Below, piece after piece: positions 1 to 7,717 of a stretch of 64,000 nt of DNA. The notes under the pieces were generated by a model. It searched no databases. It saw nothing but the letters and a program-made list of their open reading frames with translations, and was not told the DNA's origin. The stretch covers positions 2,418,001-2,482,000 of the forward strand of contig NZ_CP133018.1 in assembly GCF_030866785.1 (NCBI RefSeq), written 5' to 3'. Position 1 is the stretch's first letter; every line of letters starts with the position of its first letter. The translations under genes were made by a program, and so were the position numbers. The DNA is from Agromyces protaetiae. Its GTDB lineage: Bacteria; Actinomycetota; Actinomycetes; Actinomycetales; Microbacteriaceae.

Positions 1-903
1 GCCGTCGGTCCACGCGTTCACGCGTGGTCGCAGCTCACCGGGCCCGCCGTGCAGGAACACTCCCGCCTCGAACACCTCGGTGGAGTGCTGCGGGTAGTAG
101 TTCACGCCGACGACGTCGGGCTCGGCGACGTGCTCGCGAGCCCACGTGAGATCGTCGTCGGAGAACCCGTTGGCGACGAGGTACGGCACGAGCGGATGCT
201 CCGCCCCCACGCGTCCCGTCACGAGATCCTGGACGACGTAGGCGCGGTGGCGGAGGTGCTCGGTGAGCTCGGGGTGGGCCGAGAGGTCACCGTCGAACCG
301 GAACGACGCCTCGACGTGCACGAAGTCCGCAGCGGGATCCAGCTCGGCGATGGCCGACTGCGTCCGCACGATGCCCCGGGCGATCGATCGCAGCACGGTG
401 ACGAAGCCCCGGTCCCCGGTGAGGTAGGGCGGCCAGTGGCCGAACTCGCCGCAGTACATCGTGTTCAGCAGCGGCTCGTTCGCCGGAGTGTAGTGCCGGA
501 TGCGGCCCCGGTAGCGCTCGGCGACCGCCGCGCCGTACTCGGCCACCCGGCGGTCGTAGTCGGGGTTCGCGAACTCCCCCTCCAGCCAGAGCGGCGTCCC
601 GTAGTGGATCAGGTCGGCGATGAGGTCGATCTGCTCCTCCTCGAGCCGGTCGACCACGCGGTCCAGCCAATCCCAGTCCCACACGCCAGGTTCGGGGTTC
701 ACGCGGTACCAAGGGATACCCCAGCGCAACATGGTGGCGCCCGAGCGTGCCGTGAGCGCGAGGTCCTCCTCCCAGAACCGGTAGTGCTGCATGAGGTCGT
801 ACTCGTCGAGCGCGCGCTGCCCGGGGCGGGTCTGCGGGACGAACGTGTCCTCGATGCCGACGGCGAAGTGCAGCCGGCCGTCCTGGAACCATGGCTGGGT
901 CAT
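1..903 (-). CDS. Family 1-like glycoside hydrolase (beta-glycosidase), partial at the window edge
   Basis: The reading frame from ATG at 903 runs open to base 1, giving the first 301 residues; the C-terminus lies outside the window. The protein looks like a clan GH-A (beta/alpha)8-barrel hydrolase of the family 1 type. Residues 60-66 (RWGIPWY) match the conserved Arg strand, and TPANEP at 139-144 carries the general acid/base Glu143. The nucleophile Glu would be in the missing part. There is no signal peptide, so it probably acts in the cytoplasm on imported glycosides. An AGGAG ribosome site sits about 9 bases before the ATG. It follows the sugar-binding-protein gene on the same strand after a strong hairpin. 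Its position beside an arabinofuranosidase suggests an arabinose-containing substrate; that is inference. Confidence 0.8.
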   Translation of the reverse strand, partial: MTQPWFQDGRLHFAVGIEDTFVPQTRPGQRALDEYDLMQHYRFWEEDLALTARSGATMLRWGIPWYRVNPEPGVWDWDWLDRVVDRLEEEQIDLIADLIHYGTPLWLEGEFANPDYDRRVAEYGAAVAERYRGRIRHYTPANEPLLNTMYCGEFGHWPPYLTGDRGFVTVLRSIARGIVRTQSAIAELDPAADFVHVEASFRFDGDLSAHPELTEHLRHRAYVVQDLVTGRVGAEHPLVPYLVANGFSDDDLTWAREHVAEPDVVGVNYYPQHSTEVFEAGVFLHGGPGELRPRVNAWTDG

Positions 904-940
904 GCGGGGTCTCTCCTGGGATCGGTGCGGTCGATCGGCG

Positions 941-985
941 AGCTGACGGCCCGCGGGAGCACGCGTCTCTCGCGGGCCGTCAGCT
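941..985 (-). terminator. Perfect 15-bp stem-loop between binding-protein gene and glycosidase gene
   Basis: AGCTGACGGCCCGCG (941-955) pairs perfectly with 971-985 around a 15-base loop. It lies between the stop of the binding-protein gene (996) and the start of the glycosidase gene (903), both on the minus strand. There is no T-run after the stem. It may be a partial terminator or an mRNA-stabilising 3' structure that keeps the binding protein more abundant than the downstream enzyme. Confidence 0.7.
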
Positions 986-995
986 CGTGGCGGGG

Positions 996-2264
996 TCACT
1001 CGGCGAGCGTGGCCTCCATCTCGGTCTGCGCGGTCTGCAAGAGCTCGGCGATCGCTCCCCCGGCCATCGCCTTCTGGGTGGCGGTGTCGAGCTCGGTCAG
1101 GATGTCGGCCTGCGGGATGACGCCCGGCAGCAGCGCCACGCCGTACTGCGACTGCTCGGTGAGCGCGGCGACGACGGGGTTCTCGGCGACGTCCGCAGCA
1201 TCCACGTCGGTCGTGAGCGGGGGCCAGCCGGATGCGAGCGACCAGGTCACCATGTTCTCGGGCTGGTAGAACCACGTCAGGAACTGCTCGGCGGCGGCCT
1301 GCTCCTCGGCGCTCGCCTGCGCGGTCACCGTCATGTCCACGGCGAGCGCCGACGCCTTGATGCCCGCGGGGCCGGCCGGCAGCGCCGCGATGCCGTACTC
1401 GATACCCGACTCCTCGGCGATGCTTGCCATCCAGGGGCCACCGAGCGTCATGGCCGCCTTGCCGGCCTTGAACAACTCGTCCGCGTCGACGCCGGTGAGT
1501 CCGGTCGGCGAGATCTGGTGGTCGCGCACGGCTGCGGTCCAGTACTCGAGCGTCGCCACATTCTCGGGCGAGTCGACGAGCACCTCGCCCTCAGGGGTGA
1601 CCACGTCGCCGCCGCCGCTCTGCAGCAGCGAGATCCACACGCCGTTGCCGACGGTGGCGTTGTCCTGGAGCGCGAGCCCGTACTGCTCGGGCGTGCCGTC
1701 GCCGTTCTCGTCGACGGTGAGCGCGGTCGCCGCCTCGACCCATTCGTCCCAGGTCGTGGGCACCGCGACGCCGGCCTCGTCGAACAGCGTCTGGTTGATG
1801 AACATCGTGAGCGGCGTGAAGCTCAGCGGGGCGCCGAATCGCTCGCCGTCGGCGAGGCCCGTCTCCACGGCCTGCGGGTTCAGCGTGGAGGCGCCGCTGT
1901 CGGGCGAGTCGTACCACTCGTCGAGCGGCAGCAGCGCACCTCGCGAGGCATAGACCGGGATGTTCTCCGGCGGAAGGGCGAGCAGCTGCGGGCCGTTGCC
2001 GGCCGTGAGCGCGGGCAGTGCGGTGTCGAGGAGTGTGGCCCACGGCTTCGTGACGGGTGTGATCTCCACGCCGTCCTGCGACTCGTTGAATTCGGCGACG
2101 AGCTCGTCGAGCACCTTGCCGTCGGCCTCGGTGTAGCCGTGCCAGAACTCGAGCTCGACGGTGCCGCCCGTGGAGTCCGCGTCGGCTGCGTTCGTGCAGC
2201 CCGTGAGGGCGAGTGCGATCGTGGCCGCCGCGGCCGCCGCGATGGGAGGGATGGACCTGCTCAT
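996..2264 (-). CDS. Sugar ABC transporter substrate-binding lipoprotein
   Basis: This is an extracytoplasmic solute-binding protein (family 1, MalE/UgpB type) of 422 residues that would deliver an oligosaccharide to the divergently encoded permease pair. A short signal peptide ends in the lipobox LTGC with the lipidated Cys at residue 23. The mature start ELEFWHGYTEADGKVLDELV is typical of carbohydrate binding proteins. The ATG at 2264 is chosen because a GGAG lies 9 bases upstream and the signal peptide starts there; an in-frame extension to 2435 would run through the operator region. No ATPase gene is present nearby, so the system probably uses a shared MsmX-type ATPase. The arabinofuranosidase in the same locus suggests arabino-oligosaccharides as ligand (inference). 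Confidence 0.9.
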   Translation of the reverse strand: MSRSIPPIAAAAAATIALALTGCTNAADADSTGGTVELEFWHGYTEADGKVLDELVAEFNESQDGVEITPVTKPWATLLDTALPALTAGNGPQLLALPPENIPVYASRGALLPLDEWYDSPDSGASTLNPQAVETGLADGERFGAPLSFTPLTMFINQTLFDEAGVAVPTTWDEWVEAATALTVDENGDGTPEQYGLALQDNATVGNGVWISLLQSGGGDVVTPEGEVLVDSPENVATLEYWTAAVRDHQISPTGLTGVDADELFKAGKAAMTLGGPWMASIAEESGIEYGIAALPAGPAGIKASALAVDMTVTAQASAEEQAAAEQFLTWFYQPENMVTWSLASGWPPLTTDVDAADVAENPVVAALTEQSQYGVALLPGVIPQADILTELDTATQKAMAGGAIAELLQTAQTEMEATLAE

Positions 2265-2319
2265 GGTGGGAGTCTCCGTTCGACTGCATTGTCGGGTTTG
2301 CCAGGGATGCGAGGAAATG

Positions 2320-2331
2320 TACAACGATGTA
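2320..2331. promoter_or_regulatory. LacI-type operator, imperfect palindrome (proximal to binding-protein gene)
   Basis: TACAACGATGTA differs by one base from the perfect palindrome at 2455-2466. It has the central CG typical of LacI-family operators. It lies 56 bases upstream of the binding-protein start. A possible minus-strand -10 (TATGGC, complement of 2344-2349) sits just upstream, so a bound repressor would cover the transcription start. Confidence 0.65.
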
Positions 2332-2420
2332 ATTGCTGCGGTAGCCATATGGTGACCCAGGAGCGACCCGGAAGTCAAGGCGGGGGTCCTCGATCGATGC
2401 GACCCCGCACGATCATCGGC

Positions 2421-2450
2421 TTGACGCCGTCGCACGCTGGTACGTATGGT
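2421..2450 (+). promoter_or_regulatory. Promoter of the permease-arabinofuranosidase operon
   Basis: TTGACG (2421-2426) and TATGGT (2445-2450) are spaced 18 bases apart, a good sigma-70-type match in this GC-rich sequence. The transcription start would fall around 2457, inside the palindromic operator at 2455-2466 and about 33 bases before the first permease codon. Confidence 0.65.
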
Positions 2451-2454
2451 GCAT

Positions 2455-2466
2455 TACAACGTTGTA
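2455..2466. promoter_or_regulatory. LacI-type operator, perfect 12-bp palindrome
   Basis: TACAACGTTGTA is a perfect palindrome with the LacI-family centre ACGT. It sits 4 bases downstream of the -10 element TATGGT, so binding would block initiation. A one-mismatch copy is at 2320-2331, serving the divergent gene. The repressor gene itself is not in this window. Confidence 0.75.
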
Positions 2467-2489
2467 CTCGACCCGAGGTGAGGAAGCCA

Positions 2490-3446
2490 ATGGTCACTGG
2501 AGCCCCACCGGCCCCCGCACGCCGACACCGCACCCCGGCGCGGCTCGGCGGCAGCGGGCCGCTCTCGCCACGCGCACGCCGATGGCTGACCGTGGTCGCG
2601 TTCCTGCTGCCCGCGCTCGCGGTCCTCGGCACGTTCAACTTCTGGCCGATGATCGACGCCCTGCGGCTCTCGTTCACCGACGCGAGCGGCTTCGGGCGGG
2701 AAGAGTTCGTCGGGCTCGAGAACTACCTGCGCGTGTTCACGGATCCGGCGATCGTGCGCTCGATGGGCAACACCATCCTCTACGCGGTGCTGTTCACCCC
2801 GACGGCCGTCGTCGTCGCCCTCGTGCTCGCACTCGCGCTGAACCACCCGCGGCTGCCGCTGCGCGGATTCTTCCGCACCTGGCTCTTCCTGCCGTTCATC
2901 GTCTCGCTCGCGGTCGCCGCGTTCGCGTGGCAGTACCTCCTCGACCCCCAGGTCGGCCTGCTCAACCACTGGCTCCAGTCGTTCGGTGTTCGCATCGGCA
3001 ACGTCTTGCAGGACCCGATGCTCGCCATGCCGACGGTCGCGCTGATCGCGGTGTGGAAGAGCTTCCCGTTCTACATGATCGTCTTCCTCGCCGGGTTGCA
3101 GGAGATCCCGCAGAGTCTCTACGAAGCCGCGCGCGTCGACGGCGCCTCGGCCTGGTCGCGCTTCCGTCACATCACGCTGCCGCTCCTCGGCAACACGACC
3201 GGCTTCGTCCTCGTCATCGCCACGATCGCGGCGCTGCAGGCGTTCGACCAAATCTACATCCTCACGAACGGCGGCCCCTACCGCAGCACCCAGACCGTCG
3301 TCATGCAGATCTACGAGTCGGGCTTCAAGAACCTCGAGCTCGGGTTCGCCTCCGCGCTCTCGTACGTGCTGCTCGTGGCGACCCTGCTGCTCGGGCTCGT
3401 CCAGTTCGCCCTCTCGAGCCGACGCGCAAAGGATGCCGCAGCATGA
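2490..3446 (+). CDS. Carbohydrate ABC transporter permease (MalF/UgpA type)
   Basis: This is a 318-residue inner-membrane permease of the binding-protein-dependent sugar transport family. After a basic cytoplasmic N-terminus, hydrophobic segments begin near residue 31. The EAA loop that docks the ATPase lies around residues 211-232 (EAARVDGASAW, then the LPLL end). ATG 2490 is preceded by GAGGAAG at good spacing, whereas the longer open frame upstream crosses the promoter and operator. The next permease start overlaps this stop (ATGA), indicating translational coupling and a heterodimeric channel. Repression by a LacI-type regulator is inferred from the operator overlapping its transcription start. 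Confidence 0.93.
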   Translation: MVTGAPPAPARRHRTPARLGGSGPLSPRARRWLTVVAFLLPALAVLGTFNFWPMIDALRLSFTDASGFGREEFVGLENYLRVFTDPAIVRSMGNTILYAVLFTPTAVVVALVLALALNHPRLPLRGFFRTWLFLPFIVSLAVAAFAWQYLLDPQVGLLNHWLQSFGVRIGNVLQDPMLAMPTVALIAVWKSFPFYMIVFLAGLQEIPQSLYEAARVDGASAWSRFRHITLPLLGNTTGFVLVIATIAALQAFDQIYILTNGGPYRSTQTVVMQIYESGFKNLELGFASALSYVLLVATLLLGLVQFALSSRRAKDAAA

Positions 3447-4354
3447 GCACGACCACCCGCCTCGCCACGGCACCATCGCCCGAGGCATCCGCGCCCGCTC
3501 GACGCACCGGAGGCCGGCCGCGCCGCGGCCCGCTCCCCGAGCGCGTGGGCGGCTGGCTGCTCTTCGTCGCGATCGCCGTCGTCACCGCGGTCACCGTCCT
3601 GCCGATCGCGATCATCGTCCTCACGGCGTTCAAACCCGTCGCCGAGGTCAACGCGTTTCCGCCGACCCTGGCCCCCACCGACTGGACGCTCGACAACTTC
3701 ACACGCATCTTCGCCGACCTGCCGTTCGCGCGCCTCATCGTCAATAGCTTCGTCTTCGCCGGCGGCGTGACCCTGTTCGCGCTCCTGTTCGACTCACTCG
3801 CCGCGTACGTGCTCGCCCGGATCGACTTCCGCGGGAACCGGGTGCTGCTGATCGCGATCATCGCGAGCCTCATGATCCCGTTCCAGGCGCTGCTGATCCC
3901 CGTGTACCAGGTCATCGCCGACCTCGGCTGGATCAACACCTACTGGGGGCTGATCCTCCCCCGCGCCGCCGACGCCTTCGGGATCTTCTTCCTACGGCAG
4001 TTCTTCCTCTCGCTGCCGCAGGATCTCGACAGCGCCGCGCGGCTCGACGGAGCATCCGAAGCGCGCATCTACTGGAGCATCGCCCTCCCGAACGCCGTCC
4101 CCGCGCTGCTCACGCTGGGCGTCTACACCTTCGTGAACAACTGGAACGACCTCCTCTGGCCGCTCGTGCTCACGACCGATGCGCAGATGGGCACCATCAC
4201 GTCGGGACTCACCCAGCTCACCGGGCCGGGCGGCATCATCCCGTTCGGAGTGATGATGGCCGGCTCGCTGATCGCGCTCATCCCGCTCGCGATCATCTTC
4301 CTCTTCCTGCAGCGGCGCTTCGTGGCGAGCGTCGCGAGCACCGGATTGAAATAG
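3443..4354 (+). CDS. Carbohydrate ABC transporter permease (MalG/UgpE type)
   Basis: The second permease subunit has 303 residues and pairs with the upstream MalF-type protein to form the transport pore. About six membrane segments are visible, starting near residue 35. The EAA loop around residues 196-218 reads SAARLDGASEARIYW, and the C-terminus ends in the family's typical RRFVASV. The ATG overlaps the previous stop as ATGA, and its position upstream of an arabinofuranosidase links it to pentose-oligosaccharide uptake. No ATPase gene follows, as is common for CUT1 importers served by a shared ATPase. Confidence 0.93.
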   Translation: MSTTTRLATAPSPEASAPARRTGGRPRRGPLPERVGGWLLFVAIAVVTAVTVLPIAIIVLTAFKPVAEVNAFPPTLAPTDWTLDNFTRIFADLPFARLIVNSFVFAGGVTLFALLFDSLAAYVLARIDFRGNRVLLIAIIASLMIPFQALLIPVYQVIADLGWINTYWGLILPRAADAFGIFFLRQFFLSLPQDLDSAARLDGASEARIYWSIALPNAVPALLTLGVYTFVNNWNDLLWPLVLTTDAQMGTITSGLTQLTGPGGIIPFGVMMAGSLIALIPLAIIFLFLQRRFVASVASTGLK

Positions 4355-4433
4355 CCGCAGCTCCCCCGACCTCGCCCACGCACGCCGGCACACCGGCGCC
4401 CACGCCAACCGTCTCGACCAGAAAGCAGTCTGT

Positions 4434-5960
4434 ATGCGCTCCGCTCACCTCGCCCTCGATCCGGACCACACGGTCGGGCCCATCCGCCGGGAGCTCTTCG
4501 GCGGCTTCGTCGAGCATCTCGGACGTCACATCTACGACGGCATCTACGAGCCGGGGCATCCGACCGCCGACGCCGATGGGTTCCGCACCGACGTGATCGA
4601 GCTGGTCAAAGGGCTCGGCGTCACGACCATCCGATACCCCGGCGGCAACTTCGTCTCGGGATTCAAGTGGGAGGACTCGGTCGGTCCCCGCGAGACACGT
4701 CCCCGCCGGCTCGACCTCGCGTGGCATTCGACCGAGCCGAACGAGGTCGGCCTGCACGAGTTCGCCGGCTGGCTGGAGAAGGTCGGCAGCGAGCTCATGC
4801 TCGCGGTGAACCTCGGCACGCGCGGCGTCGCCGAGGCGATCGAGCTGCTCGAGTACAGCAACATCCCGGGCGGTACCGAGCTCAGCGAGCGGCGGATCGC
4901 GAACGGACGTCGCGAGCCGTTCGCGGTGGAGATGTGGTGCCTCGGCAACGAGATGGACGGGCCGTGGCAACTCGGTCACCGCAGCGCCGACGACTACGGC
5001 AAGCTCGCCGCGCAGACCGCGAAGGCGATGCGCATGCTCGACCCGTCGGTGCGGCTGGTGGTCTGCGGTTCCTCGAGCGCCCACATGCCGACGTTCGGCG
5101 AGTGGGAACGGGTGGTGCTCGGCCACACCTACGACGACGTGGACCTGATCTCGTGCCACGCCTACTACGAGGAGCAGGACGGCGACCTCGGCAGCTTCCT
5201 CGCGTCCGCGGTGGACATGGACGGATTCATCGAGTCGGTCGTCGCCACGGCCGACCACGTGCGCGCCGTCAACGGTTCGACGAAACGGATCGACATCTCG
5301 TTCGACGAGTGGAACGTCTGGTACAACTCCCGGTTCGAGCAGGTCGACAAACTCGCCGGCATCGGCAACTGGCCCGTCGCACCGCGCCTGCTCGAGGACG
5401 TCTACACGGTCGCCGACGCCGTCGTGTTCGGCAACCTGATGATCTCGCTCATCAAACACGCAGACCGGGTCGCCTCGGCATCGCTCGCCCAGCTGGTGAA
5501 CGTCATCGCCCCGATCATGACCGAGCCGGGCGGACCGGCCTGGCGGCAGACCACGTACTTCCCGTTCGCGATCACCTCCCGGCTCGCGCGTGGACGGGCG
5601 CTCCGGCTCGCGATCGACGCACCGACGTATGCGACCGGGCGGTACGGCGAGGTGCCGCTCGTCGATGCGGTCGCGACCCACGACGACGAGACCGGGAACA
5701 GCGCGCTGTTCCTCGTCAATCGCAGCGTCGACGAGGAGATCACCGTGCGCGTGGGCGTGCAGTCGCTGGGCGACGTCCAGGTCGTCGAATCGCACACGCT
5801 CGCCGACGCCGACGTGACCGCGAAGAACACGCTCGAGCATCCGGACCGCGTCGCGCCGCAGCGGAACACGTCCGTCCGCGTCGAGGACGGCGTGCTGACC
5901 GTGACCCTGCCGGCCGTGTCGTGGACGGCGCTCGCGCTCGGACGCCGCGGCGCGAGCTGA
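4434..5960 (+). CDS. abfA: Alpha-L-arabinofuranosidase, glycoside hydrolase family 51
   Basis: This 508-residue enzyme removes terminal alpha-L-arabinofuranosyl residues from arabinan or arabinoxylan oligosaccharides by a retaining mechanism. It is full length for GH51. The acid/base Glu173 lies in CLGNEMDGPW and the nucleophile Glu292 in SFDEWNVWY. The N-terminal ELFGGFVEHLGRHIYDGIYE and the RYPGGNF stretch (residues 67-73) are family hallmarks. The C-terminal region from about residue 380 forms the beta-sandwich. No signal peptide is present, so the enzyme is cytoplasmic and acts on imported oligomers. It lies 79 bases after the permease pair on the same strand, probably one operon. AGAAAG before ATG 4434 is a modest ribosome site. 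Confidence 0.95.
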   Translation: MRSAHLALDPDHTVGPIRRELFGGFVEHLGRHIYDGIYEPGHPTADADGFRTDVIELVKGLGVTTIRYPGGNFVSGFKWEDSVGPRETRPRRLDLAWHSTEPNEVGLHEFAGWLEKVGSELMLAVNLGTRGVAEAIELLEYSNIPGGTELSERRIANGRREPFAVEMWCLGNEMDGPWQLGHRSADDYGKLAAQTAKAMRMLDPSVRLVVCGSSSAHMPTFGEWERVVLGHTYDDVDLISCHAYYEEQDGDLGSFLASAVDMDGFIESVVATADHVRAVNGSTKRIDISFDEWNVWYNSRFEQVDKLAGIGNWPVAPRLLEDVYTVADAVVFGNLMISLIKHADRVASASLAQLVNVIAPIMTEPGGPAWRQTTYFPFAITSRLARGRALRLAIDAPTYATGRYGEVPLVDAVATHDDETGNSALFLVNRSVDEEITVRVGVQSLGDVQVVESHTLADADVTAKNTLEHPDRVAPQRNTSVRVEDGVLTVTLPAVSWTALALGRRGAS

Positions 5961-5997
5961 GGCATCCCGAACCGAGTCGCCGGCGCGATGCGCACGC

Positions 5998-6133
5998 GTG
6001 GCAGACTCTCCGCATGGGGGCGACGCGGTGAGGGTGCGGAACGGGCCGACGGACCGCCCGGCTGACTCGGTCGGCTACTCGGCGGCGCAGGTGCGTGCGG
6101 CGGAGGCGCCGCACCTGGCGGCCGGCGAGCCTC
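5998..6133 (+). other. Out-of-frame N-terminal segment of the NAD(P)H-hydrate epimerase gene
   Basis: In the frame starting at 5998 this stretch reads GYSAAQVRAAEAPHLAAGEP, which is the usual first helix of YjeF-N proteins. The expected continuation LMRRAAAALA appears at 6131 but in a different frame. The junction GAGCCTCATG lacks two bases relative to a GEPLMRR reading. The segment therefore appears to be the detached N-terminus of the following gene. Confidence 0.6.
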
Positions 6134-6814
6134 ATGCGCCGTGCGGCGGCCGCGCTCGCGGCGGCGATCCGGCGCGAGGCGGCGATCCGGCGCGAGGCGG
6201 GCGGGGCGGATGCCTCGGGCGGCACCGTGCTCGTCCTCGCGGGTTCCGGCGACAACGGCGGCGACGCGCTGTTCGCGGCGGCCGAGCTCGCGCAGGGCGG
6301 GCTCGAGGTCGTGGCGATCCCGACGGGGTCGCGGTTGCACGACGAGGCATCCGCGGCGGCCCACGCAGCCGGCGTGCGGTTCCTCGACCGAGACGACGAT
6401 GCCGGGTTCGCCGTCGCCGCGGACGCGGCCGCGCTCGTGATCGACGGGATCCTCGGCACGGGCACGGGCACGGGTGCGGGTGCGGGCGCGAGCGCGAGCG
6501 CGGGCACGGGCGCGAGCGCGAGCGTTGAGCCCGCCCTGCGTGGGCGCGCACGTGAGCTCGTCGCCGCACTGCTCCCCGTGGTGGAACAGACGGGCGCGCG
6601 CGTGATCGCGGTCGACCTCCCGAGCGGCATCCACCCCGACGACGGCAGCGTGCCGGACCCGACGGTCCTCCGCGCGACGCTGACCGTCACCTTCGGGGCG
6701 ATCAAGGCCGGCCTGCTGCTCGAGCCCGGCGCCGGCTACGCCGGACGCATCGAGCTCGTCGACCTGGGCCTCGGCCCCGAGCTCGCCACGATGACCCCGC
6801 TCATCTCCCCCTGA
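6134..6814 (+). CDS. nnrE: NAD(P)H-hydrate epimerase (YjeF N-terminal domain), probably frameshifted at the 5' end
   Basis: The enzyme epimerises damaged NADHX/NADPHX so that the partner dehydratase can repair it. The domain from LMRRAAAALA to the end (226 residues from ATG 6134) is intact. It includes LVLAGSGDNGGDAL, VIDGILGTG, VDLPSGIHPDDG and the final FGAIKAGLLLEPG strand. No C-terminal dehydratase domain is fused. The usual first helix is encoded just upstream in another frame, so either the gene carries a 2-base deletion near 6130 or translation starts here or at GTG 6095. Two repeat expansions mark it: an exact 18-bp duplication (6163-6198) giving AAIRRE twice, and eleven hexamers (6455-6520) adding a Gly/Thr/Ala/Ser stretch after ILGTG. 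Function may be reduced. Confidence 0.75.
   Translation: MRRAAAALAAAIRREAAIRREAGGADASGGTVLVLAGSGDNGGDALFAAAELAQGGLEVVAIPTGSRLHDEASAAAHAAGVRFLDRDDDAGFAVAADAAALVIDGILGTGTGTGAGAGASASAGTGASASVEPALRGRARELVAALLPVVEQTGARVIAVDLPSGIHPDDGSVPDPTVLRATLTVTFGAIKAGLLLEPGAGYAGRIELVDLGLGPELATMTPLISP
6163..6198 (+). repeat. Exact 18-bp tandem duplication inside the epimerase gene
   Basis: GGCGATCCGGCGCGAGGC occurs twice in direct succession (6163-6180 and 6181-6198). It keeps the frame and duplicates AIRREA near the start of the protein. Confidence 0.9.
6455..6520 (+). repeat. Hexanucleotide array inside the epimerase gene
   Basis: Eleven consecutive hexamers of the forms GGCACG, GGTGCG, GGCGCG and AGCGCG insert a low-complexity Gly-Thr/Gly-Ala/Ala-Ser stretch directly after the conserved ILGTG motif. 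The length of three-base multiples keeps the frame. It looks like a replication-slippage microsatellite. Confidence 0.85.
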
Positions 6815-6854
6815 ACGGCCCGCACGCGGACTGCTGTGCTTCGAACGGTCGCGA

Positions 6855-6885
6855 ATGGCGGGTGGGCGTGACGGGGACCCGCCAT
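6855..6885 (+). terminator. Hairpin after the epimerase gene
   Basis: ATGGCGGGT (6855-6863) pairs with ACCCGCCAT (6877-6885) around a 13-base loop, 40 bases after the epimerase stop. No T-run follows, as is usual in high-GC actinobacteria. Confidence 0.5.
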
Positions 6886-6909
6886 CCGTGACCGGTCGAT
6901 GGCCGCCGA

Positions 6910-6915
6910 TACGCT
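6910..6915 (+). promoter_or_regulatory. -10 element of a leaderless promoter (TACGCT)
   Basis: TACGCT ends 6 bases before ATG 6922, so transcription would begin at the A of the start codon. No ribosome site is present. The -35 region is weak. Confidence 0.6.
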
Positions 6916-6921
6916 GGGACC

Positions 6922-7491
6922 ATGACCGGACCTTCGATGCCGCCGCCCAACGCTCCCGCACCGAACACCGTGCACTACACCGCACCACCCGCCCGGCCGC
7001 TGCTCGCCCCCGGGACCTCGACGTCGACGCCCTGGATCTGGGTGATCGTGCTGCTGCCGATGGTCGGGCTGAGCTCGATCTGGCTCCTGGACCCGATCCG
7101 GCTCATGCCGGCGCCCGGCGACCTGGACTCCGTCGAGGTCATGCCGTTCCGCATCTGGGCCGACCCGATGATGCTGCTGATCGTCGGGGTCAGCTATCTC
7201 ACTTCCGCGGTGACGATCGTCGCCGCCTTCCTCGACTTCCGGGCACTGGAGCGCATCGGGGTGGTGCGACCGTTCCACTGGGCCTGGGCGTTCACGACCC
7301 TCGCGGTCGGCCCTCTCGTCTACCTGATCGGTCGCACCGTCATCGTCGGCAAGGTCACGCCGGGCCGCGGCGGCGCGCCGCTCTGGGCCGCCATCGCCGT
7401 CACGGTGCTCGGCATGATCAATGTCGGGATCTGGACGTTCTGGCTGATGGGCCGCGCGCTCGATTGGGCGTTCGCCGTCGGCGCGGTCTGA
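6922..7491 (+). CDS. Four-TM membrane protein of unknown function
   Basis: The 189-residue protein has a Pro-rich cytoplasmic N-terminus (about residues 1-30). Four hydrophobic segments follow, beginning near residue 35 (WIWVIVLLPMVGL), near 88 (MMLLIVGVSYL), near 115 (WAWAFTTLAVG) and near 153 (WAAIAVTVLGM). I do not recognise a specific family; similar small actinobacterial membrane proteins often carry an N-terminal recognition motif that is missing here. A -10 hexamer 6 bases from the ATG and the absence of a ribosome site indicate a leaderless mRNA. It forms a single-gene unit between hairpins at 6855-6885 and 7512-7539. Confidence 0.8.
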   Translation: MTGPSMPPPNAPAPNTVHYTAPPARPLLAPGTSTSTPWIWVIVLLPMVGLSSIWLLDPIRLMPAPGDLDSVEVMPFRIWADPMMLLIVGVSYLTSAVTIVAAFLDFRALERIGVVRPFHWAWAFTTLAVGPLVYLIGRTVIVGKVTPGRGGAPLWAAIAVTVLGMINVGIWTFWLMGRALDWAFAVGAV

Positions 7492-7511
7492 TCCCAGCGC
7501 CACCTGGACGA

Positions 7512-7539
7512 CGCCCCCGGCCTTCGGCCGGGGGCGTTT
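7512..7539 (+). terminator. Intrinsic terminator after the four-TM gene
   Basis: CGCCCCCGGCC (7512-7522), a TTC loop and GGCCGGGGGCG (7526-7536) form an 11-bp perfect stem followed by TTT, 20 bases after the stop codon. Confidence 0.85.
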
Positions 7540-7717
7540 CACGTGTGGCGCCCCGACGTGTCCAGCACTCTGCGCGATGGAATCGGGCACGGATTGTCGG
7601 GTGCCGAAGTCCGGCGACGCACACGCTGGAAGCACGAGGCAGCCTCCGTTCCGGCCAAGCGGTGAATGCCCTGCGCCACGGACGCCCCGGCGCGCCCGGC
7701 ACTCGAAGGGAAGCATT

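Noticed and set aside
891..2489. In-frame extension of the first permease gene upstream to 891
   Set aside because: It would run antisense through the binding-protein gene and across the promoter and operators. ATG 2490 has a good ribosome site and gives a normal family length.
6455..6520. Possible CRISPR-like array from regular short repeats
   Set aside because: Units are 6 bases with no spacers and lie in frame inside a gene. The 16- and 18-bp arrays elsewhere also lack spacers and cas genes.
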